DNA of 64,000 nucleotides from positions 573,756,284 through 573,820,283 of the forward strand of contig NC_057863.1 of assembly GCF_019393635.1 (NCBI RefSeq). The letters are read 5' to 3'. Shown here one piece after another: positions 56,452-64,000 of the stretch; position 1 is the first letter of the stretch, and each line of letters starts with the position of its first letter. Below the pieces are notes generated by a model. It searched no databases. It was not told the DNA's origin and saw only the letters and a list, made by a program, of their open reading frames with translations. The position numbers were made by a program, and so were the translations under genes. Source of the DNA: Dromiciops gliroides (Eukaryota > Chordata > Mammalia > Microbiotheria > Microbiotheriidae).

Positions 56452-57365
56452 GAATTTTTGGCTTTTCCTTTTAAGTTGCTAGTCCCTTAAAGTATATTGC
56501 TATTATCACTATGCTTTTAATTTGCCTTAAACTAAACCCTACCTCTCAGTATTAGTGAAAACAATGCAAACTGTCAGTCATCTAAGTATTTGTTTCTTTG
56601 TGTGACCTTATTTCAGTTTCAAGAATGTTTCAAATCTCAAGAATCTATATGGTTGTAAGGAGCGGTGTATCTATATACATTATGTGTGTATATGTATCTG
56701 AAACATATTATGAATATCATACAGTCAGAGGCCTTGATTAGTGATAACAGTGTTGTTTTAACTTGAAAGTTGCCTAAGAATCAATGATTGCACAACTAGG
56801 CTGATATTTAAGTAACATGCAAACCACAGGTAAATATTAATTTTAAATGGCTATGGCTTTGATAATCTGAACTATGTGTTCTCTTTTTGATTATGAATCC
56901 AGTATAACATTGCTCTTTCTTTGGAGGCACAGTAACATGGTGTCATTCACATAGGTAGCAGATAGTCAATGAATATTGGCCAAATGAATAAACTTATGTA
57001 TAGCTACCTGGATGGTGAGGTTTTGCAGGAAGAGATTGTGTCTTTTTGTTCTCCTCCACAGAGCCTAATAGCATTTTGGGCATAAGAACTGTTAACCAAA
57101 CTTACCCAAGATTGTATCGGGGACCATTGATATGGTTGGCCAATGTGACTGCAGATAGATGTAACCCCTTGTAGTTCGTTTATCCTGTTGGTGTTGAAAC
57201 CACCTCCTGATGTACTCCAGTTTCAGGGCATGAGCCATCAGTGAGCCTGCCTGCTGTGATTTACATCATGCAGCTGCAACTGGGCAACCCTGGAGGTTCT
57301 GGATGGTGCCTCATGGAAAATGTCGGTGTACATGTAGCACATTGAATTACATTGAATTAAAAAGA
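56452..57365. other. No gene seen
   Basis: Unassigned AT-rich sequence, about 900 bp. Confidence 0.35.
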
Positions 57366-57369
57366 ATTA

Positions 57370-57500
57370 TAAAATAAACACCTGCTATGTACAGAGTACT
57401 GTGCTAGGCCTTAGTGCAGGTACAAAATTTAGATAAAACTGGATCTCTGCCCTGGAACTAGGACTGGGTGGTGACATACAAATAATTATGATACAGAGTA
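57370..57500 (+). repeat. Ancient repeat fragment
   Basis: 'aacacctgctatgtacagag', 'tactgtgctaggccttagtg'. Same family as 31,405. Confidence 0.5.
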
Positions 57501-57657
57501 ACCCATGAGAGATTTAAGGTAAGGGGAGCGGGAAGTATTTTGTGTATATGGAATGGGGATGGCAATCAAGGGATTTCAGATCATTTTTTCATATAATGGT
57601 ATGAGTTTTGGGATCTGCTTTTAATATTTTTTGTTTGCTTTAAGAATTGTCCTTTTT

Positions 57658-57802
57658 GGGAGCAGCTAGATGGCACAGTGGATAGAGCGCAGGCCCTGGA
57701 GTCAGGAGTACCTGAGTTCAAATCTGGCCTCAGACACTTAAGACTTACTAGCTGTGTGACCCTGGGCAAGTCACTTAACCCCAATTGCCTCACTAAAAAA
57801 AA
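57658..57802 (+). mobile_element. WSINE1-type SINE, subfamily A, with TSD
   Basis: Sense SINE. aattgtccttttt is at 57,645-57,657 and 57,803-57,815. Confidence 0.92.
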
Positions 57803-57847
57803 AATTGTCCTTTTTTTTTTTTTTTGTAAGGCAGCTCCTCATTTTCT

Positions 57848-58013
57848 TTTTCTTTTCCTTTCTTTCTTTTCTTTTTTTGCACGGCAGTCAGGGTTAAGTG
57901 ACTTGCCCAAGGTCTCACAGCTAGTAAGTGTCAAGTGTATGAGGCTGGATTTGAACCCGGGTCCTCCAGAATCCAGGGCCAGTGCATTATCTACTGCACC
58001 ACCTAGCTGCCCT
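57848..58013 (-). mobile_element. WSINE1-type SINE, subfamily B, with TSD
   Basis: Reversed SINE 32 bp beyond the previous copy's right TSD, tail to tail. gcagctcctcattttc (57,832-57,847) and gcagccccttattttc (58,014-58,029) differ at two bases. Confidence 0.88.
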
Positions 58014-58088
58014 GCAGCCCCTTATTTTCAACTTTAATTCCTTTAACTACTATTTGAGCATATGCTCAGCATTAAGTTATAGCAGATA

Positions 58089-58132
58089 TATCTACCTACC
58101 TATCTACCTATCTACCTATCTACCTACCTATC

Positions 58133-58217
<85 letters not shown>
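58089..58217. repeat. (TATC)n microsatellite
   Basis: Tetranucleotide array: interrupted CTAC/CTAT units, then over 20 uninterrupted TATC units. Confidence 0.97.
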
Positions 58218-58220
58218 GTA

Positions 58221-58430
58221 GCTTCATGGTTTACAAAGTGCTTTACATATGCTATCTCCTTTCATCCTCACAACAAACCAGTGAGGGAGGTGCTATTACT
58301 ATCTTCATAATATACCTGAGGAAACTGGAGCATCAAGTGACTTGCTTAGTTTTCTCTAAGTAACAGTAAGTGACAGAAGCAGGACTTGCATTCAGGTCTT
58401 TCTGAGTCCAAGTCCAGCTTGTGCCATCTC
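58221..58430 (-). mobile_element. MIR/Mar1-type CORE-SINE
   Basis: Reversed: 'caaagtgctttacatatgct', 'catcctcacaacaaaccagt', 'acctgaggaaactggagcat'. Confidence 0.75.
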
Positions 58431-58589
58431 ACAGTTATTGAAGGTTTGGGGGTGGTGGGAAAGGCTTGTTCAGAGTGACCTTCAGGGAAGATCATTTTGG
58501 TGGCAGAGTACAGGAGGGACAGAGAAATCTTATAAGCTCAAAAACAGACTTCCCAAGTATAGCATAGAGGAAGCAGTTAGTCTTGATGC

Positions 58590-58741
58590 ACTTTTTTTTT
58601 TTTTTAGTGAGGCAGTTGGGGTTAAGTGACTTGCCCAGGGTCACACAGCTAGTAAGTATTAAGTGTCTGAGACCAAATTTGAACTCAGGTACTCCTGACT
58701 CCAGGGCCGGTGCTTTATCCACTGCACCATCTAGCTGCCCC
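58590..58741 (-). mobile_element. WSINE1-type SINE, subfamily A
   Basis: Reversed full SINE after a T-run. Flanking tgatgca/tgaggca is too weak to call as a duplication. Confidence 0.9.
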
Positions 58742-59110
58742 TGAGGCATAGTTAGTCTTACAGCATTTTTTCTGAAAAAGATCTAGGGTTTTTAGTGGAA
58801 ATTGCCTTAAGCTACCAATTGGGGTTTGATTTGGTGTTTTATGGATCTTAAAGCTCATTGGTGTCAAAACTGAAATAGAAAAGGGGGCACTCATTTGTCC
58901 AAAATGATCCCTATGGCTGGTATATTGACTTAGTTTTCAAATGTAATGTTATCTCTGTTTTGTTGTATTTTCATTTCTTTTTGTAAAATACTTCCCAGTT
59001 ATGTTTTAATCTGGTGTGGACAACATTCAGGAGTGTTGCAGACAGGTCCGTACCTCTGGTCTAGATGATGGAGAAAATGTTAATGAATTAATGTCAGATT
59101 AAACTTAAAA
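58742..59110. other. No gene seen
   Basis: Unassigned sequence. Confidence 0.3.
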
Positions 59111-59130
59111 AGTGTGTCCTGTGCCCTTTT

Positions 59131-59277
59131 TTTTTTTTTTTGGTGGGGCAATTGGGGTTAACTGACTTTCCCAGGGTCACACAGCTAGTAAGTGTCAAGT
59201 ATCTAAGGCTGGATTTGAACTCAGGTCCTCCTGAATCCAGGGCCAGTGCTCTATCCACTGCACCACCTAGCTGCCCC
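59131..59277 (-). mobile_element. WSINE1-type SINE with TSD, mixed A/B
   Basis: Reversed SINE. tgtcctgtgccctttt (59,115-59,130) and tgtcctgtgcactttt (59,278-59,293) differ at one base. Confidence 0.92.
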
Positions 59278-59490
59278 TGTCCTGTGCACTTTTATTTGTT
59301 TTTTGGTAAACTGATTGTTAATCCTGGTGGTAGCGTTGGGAATGAAAATAAATGAAATTAGGGAGCCATTTCTAAGCTCCACAGGATCCTTTCTTGCTTA
59401 CTGATTTGCTTGAGAAGTGAATGAGAGAAGCCAGAGAACACTGAGTTTTGAGCCTAGGGGACTAGGAAAATGTGGGTGTCATTGATTTAT

Positions 59491-59669
59491 TTTTATTTTT
59501 ATTTTAAAAAATTTTTATTATTATTATTTTTTTAGTGAGGCAATTGGGGTTAAGTGACTTGTCCAGGGTCATACAGCTAGTAAGTGTTCAGTGCCTGAAG
59601 CCGGATTTGAACCCAGGTACTCCAGACTCCAGGGCCGGTGCTCTATCCACTGCGCCACCCAGCTGCCCC
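59491..59669 (-). mobile_element. WSINE1-type SINE, subfamily A, with perfect TSD
   Basis: Reversed SINE with a long T/A-rich tail. tgtcattgatttat is identical at 59,477-59,490; the right copy starts at 59,670. Confidence 0.92.
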
Positions 59670-59683
59670 TGTCATTGATTTAT

Positions 59684-60290
59684 AATTAGGGAGGTCAGAA
59701 AGGGGAGCCAGTTTGGTGAAAGTGACAATGACTTTGATTTGACCTAACAGTTTAATGTGATGGTTTCACATCCTATGTGGAAGTGTCCATTAGACACTTG
59801 GAGATAGAACTCTACATCTGGAGAAGGAGTTTGGGACTCACTTAAGTCATCTATATAGAGACACTGATACATAATAAATATTGGTTCAGTGACTTCATTA
59901 AGAGATTTAGTTATAGAATGGTGCTAATGAGGCCAGTGTCGAAGATAAGATCTCATTATTGACTAGTTACCAAACCCCCTTATGTTGTGGCCACAGATTG
60001 CATACAGGCTTCCAAGTGAATGTTGAATTGGTCACAAGGTAAAGTGGGAGAGAGAATGGATGGATCCTGAGGGAATCACCTCTTTAGAAAACAAATAATG
60101 GGTCAGTAGTGTAATTTTCATATGTAAACAAAGGACTGGAGTAATCTGTAAAGGTAAGTGTACGTGGTGGTTGACTTGGATAACAGTTTTCACAGGCTGT
60201 TCAGATAATCTTTCTGAAAATAACAAATTTGCAAACACCCCTGTAAATAAATGTGAAGAAAATGTTTTCATTATAGTGGGGTGATCTTTT
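59684..60290. other. No gene seen
   Basis: Unassigned sequence. Confidence 0.3.
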
Positions 60291-60304
60291 TAAGGGGAGT
60301 ATTT

Positions 60305-60455
60305 GTTTTTGTTTTTTTTGTGAGGCAATTGGGGTTAAGTGACTTGCCCAGGGTCACACAGCTAGTAAGTGTTAAGTGTCTGAGGCCGGATTTGAACTCA
60401 GGTACTCCTGACTCCAGGGCAGGTGCTCTATCCACTGGGCCACCTAGCTGCCCCC
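60305..60455 (-). mobile_element. WSINE1-type SINE, subfamily A, with TSD
   Basis: Reversed SINE. aggggagtattt is at 60,293-60,304 and 60,456-60,467. Confidence 0.92.
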
Positions 60456-60639
60456 AGGGGAGTATTTTTTTAAACCCTGGGAAACGGGCTTAAGTACAAG
60501 CACACCATAGCTAAAGTTAGATGAAATAGTATATTACTAGGAGCAGTAAGTTCCGTCAGAATGGTTCATCACTTAACCTACTGTCTCCCTGGCACTTCAC
60601 TAAGTTTACATTTATCTTGCATCTGAGACTTTAGATACA

Positions 60640-60700
60640 TACTTACAAGCAGAATTCAGGTCTTCCTGACTGTCAGCATTCCACCCATTGTGCACCATCA
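60640..60700 (-). mobile_element. SINE head fragment
   Basis: 'gaattcaggtcttcctgact' and 'attccacccattgtgcacca' match the reversed head of MIR/Mar1. Confidence 0.5.
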
Positions 60701-61237
60701 ATGTTTGGAAGGGATGGAAAGAAAGATGGCAAAATGTGAGGGGAGATGGCTACCCTCCAAAGGTATTAATTATTAATTATAGGATTGCTATATATTGTCA
60801 GGGGCATTGTTAGGTGGGTACTGCAGCATTTACTTTCTGAGCTACAAACCTGAATTAGTTTGCAGTAATGATGTGATAAGTAGAAAGTGAAACAGGCTAA
60901 AAATGAAACTGACCATGGTGATTTTGACTGTCCCAGAAATATAAAAGGGACACTTCCACCTTTGAAGTATTAATATGGAAAGTGAACCTCAAAAAACTTT
61001 CTATTTCATGTTTTAAAAGATCTTGATAGTATTGGATACTTTTTAAAAATTACATTTTCATACTCTCCTAAATATAGAGAAGTTTGTCTTAATGGTCCAG
61101 AAAATGATCATCAGAAAATGTATCATTTAAATCTTTATGTCCCTTCCCTGTCCCTTTTTTCCTCATTTTTCCAGGCAATATACCAGTAGTAAGCGGCATT
61201 AAGGTTCCATGATTGTTTTTCTTTTGAAAGATTCCTT
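60701..61237. other. No gene seen
   Basis: Unassigned AT-rich sequence. Confidence 0.3.
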
Positions 61238-61249
61238 CTCTATAAATTT

Positions 61250-61312
61250 GGTTTTTTTGGGGGGGGGTAAGGCAATTTGGGTTAAGTGACTTGCCCACTG
61301 TCACACAGCTAG
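61250..61312 (-). mobile_element. Severely 5'-truncated WSINE1-type SINE with TSD
   Basis: Only the 3' third of the SINE (to 'cacacagctag') remains. ctctataaattt (61,238-61,249) and ctctataagttt (61,313-61,324) show that it inserted in this short form. Confidence 0.85.
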
Positions 61313-61324
61313 CTCTATAAGTTT

Positions 61325-62400
61325 TGAAGGTCATACTTATATATGATGCCGTATGGGTAAGACCATGCTTAGCGTGCAAACAGATGTTTCATATAAACTG
61401 TCACAGGGCAGTTGGAGCACATTATCAACATTGTAGATTAGGTTTGGATTGTCAACTGGAATTCCAATGAATAATGTTTGTAAAATGCCTTAATTTTAGA
61501 GGACTCTGAGAAAAATGAGGATTAATTGGGCAGTTTCAAAATAACCAGAGTCAGGCTTATATGTTAGTAAGCCTGGGAGAATGAAATATCTCTTTTCTCC
61601 AGTAATTTCTTAACATTGTGTCCCATTTGTGTTCAGTTTATCTGACTTTGTTCTGTTTCCTGGGCATGTTATGGTATTATTTTGCCATTGTCTAAATGAG
61701 AATTTGTTTCCCAATTCACTTGGTGTGTTGATTTATACAGTAGTTTTATTAGGAAAGGCTGTATACATCTGAATGAACCCTAATCAGGGAGTTCTAAATA
61801 GCCCTGTAATTTTATAAAAACAATCTGGGAAGGAGAAGGTTTTGGAAATGGTAGAGAGTTTTTGTTAGAAATATGTTTCTTTTTTTTCAACTTCCTCTGT
61901 ATCATTGTGTAGGAGATGAAATCTGAAATTCATATATCATCATATACACATGGCTGTTATGTGGGTAGAGTGGTTTGGTACATGAGTCCTAGATTGTAAA
62001 GCTGCTTATTAAGAGGGGTGGTGGCTGTGAATTAGTTATGAGTTATCCCTCACTGGGAGTTTCCAGCTTTGATGCTCTAAGGTTTTAAACACTATTACAC
62101 TTTTTTTTATTATGCTTTTATAAAACTTCCTTTTTTATGTCCCTGAGTAGTAGTTTGCCGAAATAAGTACAACGTGGCCCCAGAGGGCAGAAAAAGAAGC
62201 AATGGGTGGATGTTTCAGAAAAGCAGCACTTGGCTCAATAGTAAGGAAAAACCACTCATTTTCAGTTCAGTTAGTTCAGTGAGTGAACTCATCCTTTGAT
62301 GGTTTCAGGCAGAGACTTGGTGACCACTTGGGTAATAAGATTTCTCAGCTATGATTTGGACTATATAACTAAGTTTGAGATTTATGATACTGTTTTGAGT
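61325..62400. other. No gene seen
   Basis: 1.1 kb without a recognised repeat. A weak CTCF-like word (cccagagggcag) lies at 62,178-62,189. Confidence 0.35.
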
Positions 62401-62404
62401 ATCA

Positions 62405-62590
62405 GCAATACATGATGGAAAGACCTCTAGATTTAGATCAGAGGCCTGGATTCAAATCATTATTAGCTTTGTGAAAGTGGGTGAGTAGCTGAGTCTTGGT
62501 TCCCTCACCTGTAAAATGGAAGAATAAAGCCTGAACCATATGCACTTCATGAAATTGTTGTGAGGAAAATATTTTATAAACTTTAAAGGG
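62405..62590 (+). mobile_element. MIR/Mar1-type CORE-SINE
   Basis: 'aggcctggattcaaatcatt', 'ttccctcacctgtaaaatgg', 'gaaattgttgtgaggaaaat'. Confidence 0.7.
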
Positions 62591-62594
62591 ATAT

Positions 62595-63445
62595 TTGACT
62601 GCAGGGACCCCTCCACACTACTTAAAAAATTATTGAGGACCCCTCAAGGAGCTTTTGTTTATATGAATTATATCTATCAATACTTACTGTATTAGAAATG
62701 AAACTAATAAATTGTTAAAGCATTTATTAATTCATTTAAAAACAACACATTCATTTCATGTTGATCAATAATTTTTAAAAATAAAACATGACTTGTCCAA
62801 AACAAACAAACAAAAAAACAGTAGTGAGAAGTGGCATTGTTTCACCTATTATTGCAAATTTCTTTAATGTCTAGCATAATAGAAGACATTGGGATCCTTG
62901 TATTTCCTTCTGTATTCATTTTGTTGCAATATTTTGTTTTTGAAGTATATAAAGAAAATCCAGCTTCATATAGATATGTAGTTGGGAGAGGGAGGAGTTT
63001 TAATAGGCAAATAATATCTGATTATTATGAAAATCATTTTGATCTTGCCTTTTAAAATTTCTTTTTATTTTAGTAGAACAAACAACTGAACATTAGTGGG
63101 GGGAAAAAGCTTCCAACCCTACCTTTTTTTTTTTGGTAGGGCAATGGGGGGTAAGTGACTTGCCCAAGGTCACACAGCTAGTAAGTGTCAAGTGTCTGAG
63201 GCCGGATTTGAACTCAGGAACTCCTGAATCCAGGGCTGGTGCTTTATCCACTGTGCCACCTACCTGCCCCAAACCCTACTTTTCTTATCCCTGGTTTAGT
63301 TCCCCCTTCCCAGAGTGAAGTGAGGGCCCAGCTAACCCAGCCCTAAGCGAGCACACAGACCAGGGTTTTCACTGGGGCCAAGAGGCTCCAGTTATGTATA
63401 ATGGGTCCTGGGGAGTCTAAAAGGGTCTGCAGACCACACTCTGAG
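62595..63445 (+). mobile_element. hAT-Charlie-type element (MER20-like), interrupted
   Basis: 'aaaaaattattgaggacccc', 'gagcttttgtttatatgaat', 'aatgtctagcataatagaag', 'agatatgtagttgggagagg', 'gatcttgcc' and the far end 'ggtctgcagaccacactctg' + 'agaagtactgg' follow a mammal-wide hAT-Charlie family. A WSINE1 copy at 63,127 splits it. No transposase is encoded. Confidence 0.65.
63127..63271 (-). mobile_element. WSINE1-type SINE, subfamily B, with TSD
   Basis: Reversed SINE inside a hAT remnant. aaccctaccttt (63,115-63,126) and aaccctactttt (63,272-63,283) differ at one base. Confidence 0.92.
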
Positions 63446-64000
63446 AAGTACTGGTATAGTGGAACTAGTCTCAAAGACCTGTATTCAAGGCCTGACACTT
63501 GACACCTGCATGCTAAGTGACCACCCTGAGTTTTAGATCATCCTCAGTTGCAGAGGTCTGATCTGTGTTGGTTGTAGGAGTTCCATTTCAACGAAAGTAT
63601 TCCAGTGCCTCTTCCTCTCCTCCCTGTGGTGATGGTAGAGGTGAAGTCTGTGCCAGTGGTGACCAAAATGGATTTTATTTAGAGGCATCTAAATGACTAT
63701 TGTGGCATAAAAAAGAAGCTCATTTCTCTGATTCCACTTTCAGGAGGTTCTTAGATGTACATTTTCTCAGAGGAGCAGCTGTCTTTCTCAGGCACATCTG
63801 AACTCAGTGCTTTAGCTGCCAGTTGCAGAGTTGCCCTCTCTGGGCAGTGGTTTGAATGGCAAGGTTTCTTGGCCAAACTTGGGTCAGGAACACCACGTCT
63901 CTCTGCAGTGGCAGGACTCGCCATGGTCGTGCAACACTCCTTGGACCACTCTCTGGAGTCTTCCTGGTTGGGCTTCAGCGCTGATGCTCCATTTACTTTA
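63446..64000. other. Intron end of window; MIR-like fragment
   Basis: A sense MIR-like fragment at about 63,460-63,560 ('ctgtattcaaggcctgacac'). The rest is unassigned; no exon seen. Confidence 0.35.

Larger units (their letters stand above)
20825..64000 (+). other. FOXO1: FOXO1 intron 1 (5' part, continues beyond window)
   Basis: At least 43 kb of intron 1. No segment encodes the exon 2 start (NSIRHNLSLHSKFIRVQNEG), so exon 2 is outside. In humans this intron is also very large and hosts the PAX3/PAX7-FOXO1 breakpoints of alveolar rhabdomyosarcoma. Contents are listed separately. Confidence 0.93.

Noticed and set aside
58089-58217. CRISPR-like or satellite array
   Set aside because: A simple TATC microsatellite with no spacers; CRISPR is not expected in a vertebrate nucleus.
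1015-63318. Many short peptides containing LGLSDLPRVTQLV or DSGGPEFKSSLRHLTLTSC
   Set aside because: Each lies in a WSINE1-type SINE copy, read in one or the other direction. They are repeat shadows, not genes.

Overview
This window is mammalian nuclear DNA, almost certainly marsupial and more likely Australasian than American. It holds one recognisable protein-coding exon in 64 kb. The rest is dense with a short tRNA-headed SINE of the marsupial WSINE1/Mar1 type (37 copies found by eye), older MIR/Mar1-like CORE-SINEs, marsupial L1 3' ends, L2 fragments and small DNA transposons. The SINE tail lacks the changes I recall for the opossum SINE1 family, which is why I lean to an Australasian species. 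Family names come from memory of consensus sequences, not from a database search.

The gene is FOXO1 on the + strand. A TATA-less, CpG-rich promoter lies at about 19,250-19,655, with two forkhead core sites, an E2F motif, an inverted CCAAT box and a GC box. It leads to a 5' UTR without any ATG and then the exon 1 coding part (20,162-20,824). That part encodes 221 residues and ends at the conserved splice donor inside the forkhead domain. Exon 2, which carries the DNA-recognition helix and the rest of the protein, is not in the window. Everything from 20,825 to the end is therefore the 5' part of the large first intron, and 1 to about 19,250 is upstream intergenic DNA.

Region by region: 1-16,600 is SINE-rich upstream DNA with several nested insertions and a strong CTCF-like motif at 14,230. 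From 16,600 to 24,549 there is no WSINE1-type copy, and this gap covers the promoter, exon 1 and the first 3.7 kb of the intron. From 24,549 to 64,000 is intron 1, with 22 WSINE1-type copies, 19 of them antisense to FOXO1, plus L1, L2, hAT and mariner remnants, a solo-LTR-like fossil near 47.7-48.0 kb, and long microsatellites. Repeat-poor AT-rich blocks (about 22.0-24.3 kb, 31.6-34.3 kb and 39.4-40.9 kb) are the best candidates for conserved intronic regulatory DNA.

I found no previously unknown gene system. The points most worth following are the lineage-specific poly-Q and long poly-Ala tracts in FOXO1, the apparent autoregulatory promoter sites, and unusual retroposition events. The latter are a two-unit SINE within one target duplication, a triple target-site copy from two successive insertions, a nested SINE carrying its host's sequence, and a SINE without a poly-A tail.
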